This document shows, piece after piece, positions 32,288 through 42,660 of a stretch of DNA of 64,000 nucleotides. Under the pieces are notes generated by a model that did not search any database, had not been told where the DNA came from, and saw nothing but the letters and a program-made list of their open reading frames with translations. A program made the position numbers and the translations under genes. The stretch lies in NCBI GenBank assembly GCA_036245525.1, contig BTPG01000003.1:141997005-142061004 (forward strand), written 5' to 3'. The first letter of the stretch is position 1, and each line of letters begins with the position of its first letter. This DNA is from Semisulcospira habei. Its lineage: Eukaryota; Mollusca; Gastropoda; Semisulcospiridae.

Positions 32288-34428
32288 CGCCCCTACCCCC
32301 TCCTGGCCCCGGCCCTCCCGCCGCCCTGGGCGCGGGAGGGCCGCCTGACGGATCCCCGGTGCCGCCTCCGCCGACTGTCTCCGGGGCTCCGGTCGGCGGG
32401 AGGCTAGCGAGATTCAGCAAGCAGTGGCACTTGCTGTTTCGAGAAGAGCCCTGGGTTTTGGACGTCGTCACCAGAGGTTTGCGGATCTCTTTCCGATCTC
32501 CCCCGCCCTTACGCTCCGCCCCGCTGTGGACGGAGGTACCATACGACGACCTCAAGGCCGCCGCCCTACGCGGAGAAGTTGCGGCTCTCCTGGAGAAACA
32601 AGCCACAGAGGTGGTGCAGCGCCCGGACTCGCCCGCCTTTTACAGCCGACTGTTTGTGGTCCCCAAACCCGGCGGCAGGTGGCGCCCTGTCATAGACCTG
32701 TCGGCGCTGAACGCCTTCATCGCGGCCCCCTCCTTTCGGATGGAGACGACCAGAGCTCTCCGCGCGGCGGTCCAACCCATGGACTTTGCGGTCAGTCTAG
32801 ACCTGGCCGACGCCTACCTGCATGTTCCCATGCACACGACCGCCAGGAAGTACCTGCGCTTCACGTTCGAGGGAGTGGTTTACCAGTTCTACGCCCTGCC
32901 GTTTGGCCTCAACCTCAGCCCCTGGGTTTTCACCCGCATCATGGACGCAGTACTCGCCAAGGCAAGGCAGTCGTCTTCCAGCCCGACGTCGAATTACCTC
33001 GACGACCTGCTCTTGAGGAATCAAGTGGAAGCCGCCCTTGCCGCGGACAGAGACGCCCTGATGAGGTTACTGCACCAGTTGGGGTTCCTGGTCAACACGG
33101 GGAAGTCCGACCTCTCCCCGACGCGCCACTTCATCCATCTCGGCATGGAATTTGTCACGGACAGCAACAGGGTGCTCTTACCAGAAGCGCGGATTGTCAA
33201 GTTATCCTCCCTCGCCGCATGGGTCGGGCAGCAGACGACAGCACCCGCCAGGGTCTGGCTACAGCTCCTTGGCCTGATCAACGCAGCGGCGGACCTTATC
33301 CCCCTCGGTCGCCTGTACTCCCGGCCGCTGCAGCTCCATCTCCTACTCCTCTGGCGTCCCTCCTCGGGCGACCTGACCACCTTGGTCCCCGTCTCACCGC
33401 TGGTCCTCCCCCATCTCTTACGATGGTCCGACAGGACGTGGTTGGCCCAGGGAGTTCCCCTCTCTTCCCCTCCCCCGACCCTCTCCCTATGTGTCGACGC
33501 GAGTCGGGCTGGTTGGGGCGCCCACCTGCTCCCACAGTTCTCCACAACGTCCGGCCTCTGGCCCCCGGAGTTTGCGGACAAGCACAGCAACTGGCTGGAG
33601 TTACAAGCAGTGTGGCAGGCCATCATCGTTTGGAAGGACCAACTGCGGCACCAGCATCTCCTCGTCCTTTCCGACAACTCGACGGTGGTGGCGTACATAC
33701 AGAAACAGGGAGGAACCCACTCACCCGAGCTGTGCATGCTTCTTTATCGCTTGATGCGCTGGTGCGAGGACCACGACCTCTCACTCGGCGCACGCCACAT
33801 TCCCGGACGCCTGAATGTGTTGGCGGACTCGTTGTCCCGGCGGGGACAGATGATTCACACGGAATGGACCCTTCGCCAGGACATTTTCCGTTTGATTTGC
33901 TCGCACTGGGAGACCCCCGTGGTGGACCTTTTCGCCACGAGGTGGAATCACCAACTTCCCCTCTTCGTGTCTCCAGTCCCGGATCCCCTGGCCTGGGCTG
34001 TCGACGCCTTGTCCATCACTTGGGAGGGGCTCATCGCCTACGCATTCCCCCCGACGGTCCTTGTCCCCAAAGTCCTCCAGAAGCTTCGAGGGACGAATGC
34101 GATCTTACTCCTGGTCGCCCCGTTCGCTTGGACCCGCTCCTGGTCCACCGACCTGATCAGCCTCGCCACGCACCCTCCTCTACTGCTCCCCACCCCCCGC
34201 ACCATGCTCAAGCAGCCGCGTCAGGCGCTGTTCCACCCTTGCCCGGAACGCCTGCTGCTTCACGCCTGGAGATTGTGCGGCAAGCCCTCTCCGCTCGAGG
34301 CTTCTCGGGTGCTGCAGTGGAAGCGATCGCTCCAGCCCGCAAACCCTCGACTAGGCATGTATACGAGGGAAAGTGGAGGGTTCTCTGTGCCTGGTGCAGT
34401 GGACGTGGTCTCTCCCCCACCGATTTGA
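32281..34428 (+). CDS. Element B reverse transcriptase / RNase H (DIRS-type)
   Basis: This open frame overlaps the end of ORF1 and has no stop to 34428. RT: SPAFYSRLFVVPKPGGRWRP, VIDLSALNAFI, LDLADAYLHVPM, LPFGLNLSPWVFTRIM and the catalytic YLDD of SNYLDDLLL. RNase H: LCVDASRAGWGAHL, LSDNSTVVAYI and LNVLADSLSRRG. Next comes DLFATRWNHQLPLFVSPVPD to AYAFPPTVLVPKVLQKL, the post-RNase H region that in DIRS elements has been compared with adenine methylases; I cannot confirm catalytic residues. The last 160 nt overlap the recombinase ORF in another frame. There is no ATG at the frame start, so it may be translated by frameshift from ORF1. Confidence 0.9.
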   Translation, partial: RLAPLPPPGPGPPAALGAGGPPDGSPVPPPPTVSGAPVGGRLARFSKQWHLLFREEPWVLDVVTRGLRISFRSPPPLRSAPLWTEVPYDDLKAAALRGEVAALLEKQATEVVQRPDSPAFYSRLFVVPKPGGRWRPVIDLSALNAFIAAPSFRMETTRALRAAVQPMDFAVSLDLADAYLHVPMHTTARKYLRFTFEGVVYQFYALPFGLNLSPWVFTRIMDAVLAKARQSSSSPTSNYLDDLLLRNQVEAALAADRDALMRLLHQLGFLVNTGKSDLSPTRHFIHLGMEFVTDSNRVLLPEARIVKLSSLAAWVGQQTTAPARVWLQLLGLINAAADLIPLGRLYSRPLQLHLLLLWRPSSGDLTTLVPVSPLVLPHLLRWSDRTWLAQGVPLSSPPPTLSLCVDASRAGWGAHLLPQFSTTSGLWPPEFADKHSNWLELQAVWQAIIVWKDQLRHQHLLVLSDNSTVVAYIQKQGGTHSPELCMLLYRLMRWCEDHDLSLGARHIPGRLNVLADSLSRRGQMIHTEWTLRQDIFRLICSHWETPVVDLFATRWNHQLPLFVSPVPDPLAWAVDALSITWEGLIAYAFPPTVLVPKVLQKLRGTNAILLLVAPFAWTRSWSTDLISLATHPPLLLPTPRTMLKQPRQALFHPCPERLLLHAWRLCGKPSPLEASRVLQWKRSLQPANPRLGMYTRESGGFSVPGAVDVVSPPPI

Positions 34429-35339
34429 CAATTCCCCAGCTTGCGGACTTCTTCCTCTGGCTCTTCGGAGACCAAGGACTGGCCCCTATTACCATCAGGG
34501 GATACCTCTCGATGATCGCCGATACCTACCGGCATCTCGGCCGCGCGGATCCCGGCGCTTGCAAGGACCTAGCGGACCTTATGTCGCACCTTGGCCTACA
34601 ACGACCTGCCTCGCGTTCGCTACTGCCCCGCTGGGATTTGCCTTGGGTGCTTACCTGGCTTAACTCGCCACGCTTCGAACCCCTACCACTAGCCAACCTC
34701 GCAGACCTGACACGGAAGACATGCTTCCTGCTAGCGCTCGCCACCGCGGCTCGAGTCAGCGAGCTCCACGCCCTGTCAGCCCGCCCGTCCTGCCTACAGT
34801 TTTGAGCGGATGGTTCCGTCCAGCTGGTGACGGACCCTGCATTTATTGCCAAGACAAGGTCTCCGCTGACGGCACCACAGGTTATCACCTTAAGACCGTT
34901 GCGGAACATCCACTTCCCCAAGGAGACCAGGCAGCAAGATCCCGTACGAGCCCTGAGAGTGTACTTGCGCCGCACCAAAGCAGTCAGGAGAGGACGCTCA
35001 CGCCTCTTCCTACCCTTACGACCTGGCAGAAATGACATTACTGCCCAGACAATCTCTTCATGGCTATGCTGGGTCATCCGCTCAGCCTACGCCGAGCTCT
35101 CCCCACAGGGAGCGAAGAGGTTACGAATTCGGGCGCACGAAGTACGAGCTATGGCCACAAGCGTCGCCTTTGACAGGAACTGCGCTGTCAAGGACATCGT
35201 GGCTGCAGTGGGCTGGCGGTCGGAATCCACTTTCGCCCGCTTCTACCTACGGGATCTGGCCGGGCAGCGAGACATCCTCGCCCTCTTGGGAGGAATCACG
35301 GCAGCACAACACTCCCTCCCGGCGCCGCAGGCGCCGTAG
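34268..35339 (+). pseudogene. Element B tyrosine recombinase, single premature stop
   Basis: One frame encodes LEIVRQALSARGFSGAAVEA, HVYEGKWRVLCAWC, TIRGYLSMIADTYRHLG, then the catalytic domain: arginine in TAARVSELHAL, HEVR (H-x-x-R), and VGWRSESTFARFYLRDL with the nucleophilic tyrosine. TGA at 34803-34805 replaces a sense codon (C has CGA-type and A has AGG at the site), so the protein is cut in two. The enzyme would join the circular cDNA to target DNA. The start overlaps the RT ORF. Confidence 0.88.
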
Positions 35340-35444
35340 GTATGCACCTTTTGGGGACTATAGAGTGTCTGAGGGGAGGAGGGGGTCATGATCCTAGAAA
35401 ACACTCTAGACGTGCGGCACCCTCCTCCTGTTCGGCATTCTCCT

Positions 35445-35489
35445 TATAGTCATGTCATCGGTAATGTTTTTGAAGAAACAAATTCATTT
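35445..35489. repeat. Internal complementary region of B, left half
   Basis: Reads ccttatagtcatgtcatcgg, then taatgtttttgaagaaac and aaattcattt. The first part is the exact complement of B's left end and the last bases complement its right end. It is cut at attcattt|, where element C begins, and resumes at 41698. Confidence 0.88.
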
Positions 35490-35672
35490 ATTTCCTCAAA
35501 AACATTACCGATGACATGACTACATGGGAATATCTACTTCTAGGCTCAATTTTAGCCTACTTGCCCGTTGTGTGCCCACACAACCCGAGAGGCACTCGGG
35601 GAACCCCCCAGAGGGGCCGAGAGTTATCTCCCCATACCTGCCTTACCAGATCCGGTCACGAGACCATTCAGT
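35490..35672 (+). repeat. Left terminal repeat of element C
   Basis: After attaccgatgacatgact it reads acatgggaatatctacttct and aggctcaattttagcctact, ending cgagaccattcagtct. The same sequence occurs in the same orientation at 41420-41592; in A and B the second copy is inverted. Confidence 0.88.
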
Positions 35673-36152
35673 CTTTCTACTTCGCTCGTGGAGAGAAGAC
35701 GTGTCTGGCCCGCGCTCTCGCTGCCTCGACCGGTCTTCTGCCTACTGACGCTTGTTGCCGACTCTGTGTGCTCTGCGCCCGCTTCTACCCTGCCTTCTAC
35801 CTGGCCTTCTCTTCCTGCTTCGTTGGGCTGCTTGCGGGGATTCTTCTGCGTCTGTGGACGGCGGTTTGACTGCCCTTTCCCCCCCTTCCCTTCGTTGCAG
35901 AGGTAAGGTAGCGGTAGTTCCCTCAGCCGTCCCTCGGGCTGAGGGCCGGCTGTCTATGGGTGTTTCCCTGCTTTTTGCTGGTGGTTTGGTTTCAGTGCGT
36001 AGTGCCTGATTAGCTCACGGTCGGCTGTTGCCGTGTCGCGCCCGTTTGCACGTGGGCCTTGGGCTCCGTGTGTGTTAGCCCGTTTAAAGCCCTGTTAGCC
36101 CTCCGAGAGTGCCCCATTACGCTTTCACCGGGAGCCCGCCTACGCTTCGATA

Positions 36153-36242
36153 ATGTTGTGCTCCCGGTGCGATGACTTTAGGTGGCCGACGGACACTCAC
36201 TCGGTCTCCCTACCGCGTTCGGTGGTTCCTCGGACCACAGGT

Positions 36243-36273
<31 letters not shown>

Positions 36274-38869
36274 GCACATTAAATAGGCGCTTTATCCCAA
36301 TGGAAAATCGGCTCAAAGCGCCGCCCCGAACTGGGCCCAACAAGCGCGCTCACGTGAGTCACGCGCATTCACTCATACACGGAACGTAAACACAGAACTT
36401 TCACGTGGTGCTAAGGGCAAGCTCAAGCGAGCTGCTGTAGTTTGGAAGTTCAAAATCGTTTGTATTTGAAATTGGTTGGGTGGACTGAATCTGATACCAG
36501 AGTTAAGCGGTGTGCGGCCTGGCCTGAGGTTATGTGGGCGGACCTTGGTCCTTTTACCGCCGAGAGCGGGCCCGCCCGGCTTACGAGCGTTCAGCGCCCT
36601 TTGACACGTTGGCCGCCCTGGCTGTTTCCTCGGCCACTCCCGCACGGAACGGTCCCCTCGTCGGGGTTCGCGGTTTGTCTGACCACAGGACCGCCACTGC
36701 TGCCACGCCCGCTGACCCTTCCGGAGGGTCTGATTGCCGGCTTAGCGCACGTCTCACTGAGAGTGACCAGCAGCAGTCGGCCTTGAGCCGTCCGTCGTTG
36801 ACGAGCCGTCCTCACCACTCTCCCCGCACCAGGCCCGCTGATCCTTCCGGAGGATCGCCTTGCTGGCATAGTGGCCTACTTCCGGAGTAGGGCCCGGAGA
36901 GACGTCAGCACCGTCCGTCGCGACGCAGCCGCGACTCTGATCCGCACCGTTCCTCCTCCAGACGCCCGCGCCCTCGCTCGCCTCGCGAGCGCTGTCAGCG
37001 AGGATTCTCGACGCCCCCTGCAGGACGATGCGCTCAGCCTGCTACCCGAAGTCTCTGTCTCGGCTCTGTTGGACGAGGAGGATCGCTCGACCTCGCACGC
37101 GGCCCTCGAGGATGTTTCCCCCTCGGCGCTCCCGTCTTCTTCCCAGTCAGAGACGCTTCTAGCTCCGGTGGAAGCCGCCAGGATCGTGGCCGTGACGCTG
37201 CCGGCGGACGCCTGCCCAGCGTCCCCACCGCTGAAGAGGAAGGTCGCCGCCTTTGTTGACGCGGAGAGGCAGGTCAAGAGGTTTAAGTCGCTTCCCCAAC
37301 CGCCCGGCTTTAAGGGTCTTCGAGACGTCTTTTCGTCGCACCTACAGCTCGCCACGTCCCAGGAGCCGGTCTTCTTCTCCGACCGTCGCTGGCCCGCGGA
37401 TTAGACATCTTGTTTCGGCGGGACTGGTGTGTTGGACTCTTCTAGCCTTCTCCATCCCTCTGCCTACGCTGGACCCTTCGGCGGTGTCGCTAGCCGGCGG
37501 TCTGACTCTGCTGCGGCGGTCCCCGCCGCGGGGCCTGGACAAGACAGCGACCTTGGTCCGAAACACCTTACCCTGCTCGGGTGTTATGGAGCTCCTCACT
37601 CAAGCCTTGGGTCGTCGGGTGGAGGTATCCTGGCATCTTTCCATCTCTCTCCCTCCTAGGAGACCTGCTGGTCCTCGCGGAGACCGCCAACTGCGCCGCC
37701 TACCATTCCTCGGTCAACGCGATGGTGGCTTCGGCCAATTGCGACCTCATGCGTCGAGATGCCCTGCTCCGCCCCTGCAGTACGTTGCCGCCGGACCTGC
37801 GAGCGCAACTTCACCGTGCCCCCTTGGGTGGACCCTTGCTGTTCGGCGACTCAGTCTCTACGGGTCGGCGGTTCGTTCCTCGTGATGTCTGTGCGACTTG
37901 GCCGGAGACGTTTGGTCGGACCTCTGGAGTTTTATCGGCGAGAGCGACCTCCGTCTACTATCTCTCGTCCGGCTCCTGTGGACACTTCCGCCGCCCCTTC
38001 GGTAACGACCGCCCTTCCTCGCATCGGCCCCTCGGAACGGTCTGCTCGTCGGAACCCGGCGTTGCGCGCTGACCAGAGGATCGCCACTGCTGCCACGCCC
38101 GCTGACCCTTCCGGAGGGTCTGTTTGCCGGCACAGCGCCCGCCTCACTGAGCCTGGCCTGCAGCAGTCCGCCATGAGCCGTCCCACGTTGACTGGCCTTC
38201 ATCCTCTCTCTCTCCCCGAGAAGCCCGCTGATCCTTCCGGAGGATCTAAACGCCGGCAGAGAGCCCTTCTCACTGAGTCCGGCCAGGAGAGACGTCAGCC
38301 TCAACCTGCGCGACATGGTCGCGCCCCCGACTCATCCCGTTCCACCGTCAGTTCTAGACACTCACGCTCGCCCCTCGAGCGCCGCTGGCGGGATCATTCG
38401 CCTCGCCGGGATCGTCGCCGCTCCCCCCGGAGGATCTGAACGCCGGCGTAGCGACATGCTCTCGGAGTCTGGCCAAGAGAGGCTTCAGCCTTAGCTTGCG
38501 CGACACGGTCGCGCCCCGACTCCCGCCGTTCCACTTTCAGGTCACTTGATGGCTGATCAGAAGACTGCCACTGCTGCCACGCCCGCTGACCCTTCCGGAG
38601 GGTCTGTTTGCCGGCACAGCGCCCGCCTCACTGAGCCCGGCCTGCAGCAGTCCGCCATGTGCCGTCCCACGTGACTGGCCTTCCTCTCCCGTCTCTCCCC
38701 GTTAAGCCCGCTGATCCTTCCGGAGGATCTGTACGCCGGCGTAGCGCCCTACTCACTGAGTCTGGCCAGGAGAGACGTCAGCCCTAGCTTGCGTGACTCG
38801 GTCGCGCCCCCGACTCCTTCCGTTCCACTTTCTGTTCAGGACACTAGTGCGCACCGCTCGAGCGCCTTC
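36153..38869 (+). pseudogene. Element C ORF1 remnants with duplicated modules
   Basis: Starts with CSRCDDFRWPTDTHSVSLP, interrupted by an (ATA)n insertion (36243-36505), then CAAWPEVMWADLGPFT. The Gag-like domain follows (36990-37850: ACPASPPLKRKVAAFVDAER, VKRFKSLPQPPGFKGLRDVF, then frameshifted pieces ending at ANCDLMRRDALLRPC). At about 37880 the ORF1 start recurs (VCATWPETFGRTSGV). A unit of about 250 bp around gctgacccttccggagggtc appears three times (about 36680-36900, 38056-38330, 38545-38830). This is a scrambled ORF1 with many stops. Confidence 0.75.
36243..36505 (-). mobile_element. Retroposon with LINE-like (ATA)n tail inside element C
   Basis: A run of (aat)n at 36244-36271 is followed by aaataggcgctttatcccaa and about 230 bp of non-ORF1 sequence. 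ORF1 then resumes with gtgtgcggcctggcctgag. The tail and the taggcgc motif resemble the 3' ends of the LINEs at 15363 and 28867, in the same orientation. It may be a SINE using that LINE; no clear target duplication was found. Confidence 0.55.
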
Positions 38870-39975
38870 GGTAGGATTGCCGTTCGGACTCAACCTCCGC
38901 CCCTGGGTCTTCACTTGGCGGATGGACGCCTTAGTCACCTTAGCCCGACAGTCCTCCTCCAGTCCACATCGAACTACCTGGACGGCCTCCGTTGTGCAAC
39001 CAATCGGAGACCGCGCTTGCCATGGGCAGAGAATGCTCTCTTGCACCTCCTGGCACACCTGGGCTTCCTAGTAGACGACGGCAAGTCAGATCTCTCCCTC
39101 CCGCCGGGTGGTGCATCTGGGTATGGAACTCCCTACCAACCTCAACACGGTACGCCTTCCGGTGCCCCGGATCAAGAGGATTGCTGATCTAGCCGACCAG
39201 TTAGCTCGGGAGGATGCAGGCCCCGCCAGAGTCTGGCTTCAGTTGCTGGGTTTGATGAACGCCGCAGCGGATCTTATCCCACTAGGGCGTCTCTACTCCC
39301 GGCCAATTCAACTGCATCTTCTCCATTGGCTCACGTCTTCCAGAGACTTGACGGCCGCGGTCCCAGTGCCCCAGAGGCTTCGTCCGCACCTTCGTCGGTG
39401 GACCGGCCCTACGTGGCTAGCGTCGGGACTTCCCTTAGCCTCTCCCCCTCCAGGCGGGCCCCTGGCCCTCCCACTGGGCGCACACCCACACCCACTGTCT
39501 GGAGATGCAGGCCGTATGGCGAGCCCTTCACGCCGGGGAGTACCTCCTCCGACACCAGGAGCTTCTCGTGCTTTCGGACGACACGATCGTGGTTGCTTAC
39601 ATCCAGAAGCTAGGTGGCACACGCTCCCCTGACCTGTGTATGCTCCTCTACAGGAAGATGCGTTGGTGCGAGGACCGGAGCATTATCCTTCAAGCCCCGC
39701 ACGTTCCCGGATGCCTAAATGTCTTGGCCGACTCTCGGTCTCGCCGCGACCAACTCCTACACACGGAATGGACCCTGCGACAGGACATCTTTCAGATGAT
39801 CTGCGCCCGCTGGGAGACTCCCCAGGCCGAGTCGTTCGCCCCGAGGTGGAACCACCAGCTTCCCCTCTTCGTCTCCCCGATTCCCGACCACCTTGCCTGG
39901 GCTGTCAATGCGCTCTCCTTTCCCTGGGACGGACTTGTGGCCTATACCGGTCCCCCTACCGTCCTCGTGCCCTAA
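38870..39975 (+). pseudogene. Element C reverse transcriptase C-terminus / RNase H
   Basis: Begins in mid-RT with LPFGLNLRPWVFTWRMDAL and SNYLDGL, so the first catalytic aspartate region and the N-terminal RT half are absent and the YLDD box is YLDG. RNase H parts appear in shifted frames (LSDDTIVVAYIQKLGG, LNVLADSRSRRDQ), followed by SFAPRWNHQLPLFVSPIPDH. Several frameshifts and stops show it is dead. Confidence 0.82.
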
Positions 39976-40107
39976 GTCCCCCTCTAACTGCGGGGCTCTT
40001 CGGCGTTCCTCCTGTCGGTCGCACCGCTCGGCTGGAACCGCTCCTGGACCACCGACCTGCTCAGCCTCGCCACAGACCCGCCCCTGCTGCTGCCCACCCC
40101 GCGGACC

Positions 40108-41245
40108 ATGCTCAAGCAACCGCGCCAGCCGCTGTTCCACCCCTGCCTGGAGTGGCTCCTCCTTTACGCCTGGAGGTTGGGCGGCAAACCCCCGGAGCTA
40201 GAGTATACTCAGATGCAGCTATGGAGGCGATCGCTGCGCCCCGGAGACTGTCGACCCTTCGAGCCTACGAGGGAACTGGCGAGTCCTCTGTTCCTGGTGT
40301 ACCGATCTTGGCCTTACGCCCACGGATCTGACTCATCCTCCGCTGGCGGACTTCTCTCTCGGGCTCTTCGAGACCAAAGCCTAACCCTCATCACGGTACG
40401 CGGTTACCTGTCCATGATGGCGGACACCTATCGTCACCTGGGACGACCCGATCCGGGCGCCGGCAAGGACCTAGCCGACCTTATGGGACACTTCGGCACC
40501 CAGCGCCTTACACTCCGCTCGCTCCTTCCTCGCTGGGACCTACCCTGGGTGCTCACGTGGTTGAACTCCGCTCGCTTCGTACCATTACCTTTGGCCCAGC
40601 TCGCGGACTTGGCACGCGAGACTTGTTTCCTGCTGGCACTGGCTACCGCTTCGCGCGGGAGCGAGCTACATGCGCCTTCAGCACGTCCTGCCGTTCTGCA
40701 GTTCCGAACAGATGGCTCTGTCCAGCTGCGCACGGACCCGGCCTTTCTGGCAAATAACAGGTCTCCTTTAACTCCGCCTTAGGTGATCACCATTAGGCCG
40801 CTGAGAGACCGACCCCGGTCCCAAGAGACCAGGCTACAGGATCCCGTGCGCGCCCTAATGAAAAATCTATCTGCGGCGATCTAAGCCCGTCCGCAGGGGA
40901 CGGTCGCGCCTCTTCCTACCCCTAAGACCCAACCGGCGTGACATTATAGCCCAGACGATCTCTTCCTGGCTCCGCTGGGTCATACGCTCCGCTTATCAGG
41001 AGATCTCCCCTGAGGGAGCGAAGAGGCTGCACATTCACGCACACGAGGTACGAGCTATGGCCACGAACGTCGCGTTGATCGAAACCGCGCTGTCAAGGAC
41101 ATCGTGGCAGCCGTGGGCTAGAAAACCGAATCGGTCTTTGCCCCTTTCTACCTCCGGGACCTGGCTAGCCAGCGAGAGAATCTCGCACTGGTGGGGGGAC
41201 ATCGCCGCCGCGCAACACTCCCTCCCGGTGCCACTGGCACCGTAG
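40108..41245 (+). pseudogene. Element C tyrosine recombinase remnant
   Basis: Encodes MLKQPRQPLFHPCLEWLLLY, then ITVRGYLSMMADTYRHLG, WVLTWLNSARFVPLPLAQLA and TASRGSELHAP (the arginine is kept but the neighbours are changed). After stops near 40780 come IYLRRSKPVRRGRSRLFLPL, HEVRAMATNVAL and ALSRTSWQPWARKPN. The tyrosine region is out of frame and has lost GWR. Inactive. Confidence 0.82.
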
Positions 41246-41340
41246 ATGCACTTCGCTAAAATTGTCGGGAGTGTGCGACGGGGAGAACGGCGCTGTTCTG
41301 CTGGGGGAGTTTTGGGCGGCACCCGCCTCCTCATCGCAAT

Positions 41341-41440
41341 TCTCCCATGTAGTCATGTCATCGGTAATGTTTTTGAGGAAATAAATTCATTTTTCTCTAA
41401 AAGGTATTTTTTCGAAAAATACTTACCGATGACATGACTA
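41341..41440. repeat. Internal complementary region of element C
   Basis: The left half (tcccatgtagtcatgtcatc to tttttgaggaaat) is the complement of C's left end. The right half (aaattcatttttctctaaaa to acttaccgatgacatgact) is the complement of the right end at 41640-41697. The structure matches those of A (48206-48302) and B. Confidence 0.88.
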
Positions 41441-41640
41441 CATGGGAATATCTACTTCTAGGCTCAATTTTAGCCTACTTGCCCGTTGTGTGCCCACACA
41501 ACCCGAGAGGCACTCGGGGAACCCCCCAGAGGGGCCGAGAGTTATCTCCCCATACCTGCCTTACCAGATCCGGTCACGAGACCATTCAGTCTGATACTTC
41601 GCTCGAAAGCGGCAAGCGGGGCAGGAGGGAGGGACATCCG
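41441..41640 (-). repeat. Inverted segment at the right end of element C
   Basis: This stretch carries the terminal-repeat sequence in the same direction as the left end, then tacttcgctcgaaagcggca and agcggggcaggagggaggga. In A and B the order after the internal region is the opposite: ccctcccacctgccccgctt first, then the terminal repeat as complement. Reversing 41441-41640 gives exactly the A/B arrangement. It is bounded by the inverted pair 41396-41440 / 41639-41685, the likely crossover sites. Confidence 0.88.
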
Positions 41641-41697
41641 AGTCATGTCATCGGTAAGTATTTTTCGAAAAAATACCTTTTAGAGAAAAATGAATTT

Positions 41698-41996
41698 TTC
41701 TTTAAAAGGTATTTTTTCAAAAAATACTTACCGATGACATGACTCGAAGGACCCTCCCACCTGCCCCGCTTGCCGCGGGTGAGCCTAACTTCGTGACTGG
41801 AGTTCACACGTGAACAGGCCTGATGGGTAGAAGCGGGAGACAACTCTCGGTCCCTCTACGGGATCCCCGAGTGCTTCCTGGGTTGTGTGGCACAACCGGT
41901 TCTTAGGCTAGAATTGAGCAAGGAGTAGACACTCCTTATAGTCATGTCATCGGTAAGTATTTTTCGAAAAAATACCTTTTAAAGAAAAATGAATTT
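41698..41996 (+). repeat. Right part of element B: rest of complementary region and right terminal repeat
   Basis: Starts ttctttaaaaggtatttttt (complement of B's right end), passes ccctcccacctgccccgctt, and continues as the complement of 29742-29943. It ends aaagaaaaatgaattt, and LINE sequence then resumes with ttccttcattcag. Confidence 0.9.
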
Positions 41997-42660
41997 TTCC
42001 TTCATTCAGTTTGAGCTTGTTTTCTGACATCCACAGCCTCACATCAAGAATGCAAAGTGACACGCTCTGGATGATTTCGTTGACCTGACTCACACTACCT
42101 GACTTATAAAGCTGTGTATCATCACTGTATGCGTGATGTGAAACAGTGTCCAGCAATAATGCTGGACAAAGGCTGTATATACAGTAGGAAAAGCACTGGG
42201 CCTAATACTGAGCCTTGTGGGACCCCAAAACGGAGGCTGGCAGGTGCAGAGACATGCCCATCGACAGACACAGTCTGTGATCGCTCAGTAATGTAAGAGT
42301 GGAACCAAGACAGGGCAGTGCCATCAATGCCGAAAAACAAGCTGGAGACGATTAATCAGGGTAGTGTGGTCGATTGTGTCGAACGCGCTAGAAAGATCAA
42401 GTAAAGCGAGCACTGACACCTTACCATCATCCAGAGCAAGTAACAAGTCATTCATGATTCTAAGAAGTGCTGTTTCAGTACTGTGACAACATCTGTAGGC
42501 TGACTGAAATGGATCCATAAGATTGTTCAAGGCCAGGTGATCCAAAAGTTGCGAAAGCACAATCTTTTCGATCACCTTTGACAGAAACGGTAGGTTTGAG
42601 ACAGGTCTATAATTCTTAAGGTCGTTGTGATCTAATGAGGGTTTTTTCAGTAGGGGTCGG
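41997..42660 (-). pseudogene. CR1/L2-like LINE, middle part (split by element B)
   Basis: Minus-strand frames: LLKKPSLDHNDLKNYRPVSN, LPFLSKVIEKIVLSQLLDHL, LDLSSAFDTIDHTTLINRL, SWFHSYITERSQTVSVDG, FGVPQGSVLGPVLFLLYIQP and AYSDDTQLYKSGSV (the usual YADD is YSDD). These are RT motifs in proper order, with a frameshift near 42330. The 5' end is truncated at about 42660, where element A's RT resumes. Confidence 0.9.

Larger units (their letters stand above)
35490..41697 (+). mobile_element. DIRS-like element C (inside the internal complementary region of B)
   Basis: The left end starts atttcctcaaaaacattacc. The ORFs are remnants of ORF1, RT/RNase H and recombinase. Its own internal complementary region is at 41341-41440, and the right end finishes agagaaaaatgaattt. 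The segment between that region and the right end is inverted relative to A and B, so the terminal repeats are direct, not inverted. ORF1 modules are duplicated and the N-terminal half of RT is missing, so C cannot be autonomous. Removal rejoins attcattt|ttctttaaaagg, the intact region of B. Confidence 0.88.
29742..41996 (+). mobile_element. DIRS-like element B (most intact copy)
   Basis: The inverted terminal repeats 29742-29943 and 41770-41996 are about 99% identical by eye. In between are ORF1 (30108-32287), RT/RNase H (32281-34428), a tyrosine recombinase overlapping the RT ORF (to 35339), and an internal complementary region that element C has split (35445-35489 plus 41698-41744). It is inserted in the LINE without target duplication. 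Removing it joins ccgttt to ttccttc and restores the LINE frame. Only one frameshift in ORF1 and one stop in the recombinase are evident, so B is young. Confidence 0.92.

Noticed and set aside
32424..34200. Second long plus-strand frame in element B overlapping RT
   Set aside because: It is an out-of-frame shadow of the RT ORF with proline/arginine-rich composition. Only its 3' part (from about 34268) encodes the recombinase.
36591..37355. Minus-strand ORFs in the GC-rich ORF1 of element C
   Set aside because: Antisense shadows of GC-rich coding remnants, with no conserved motif.
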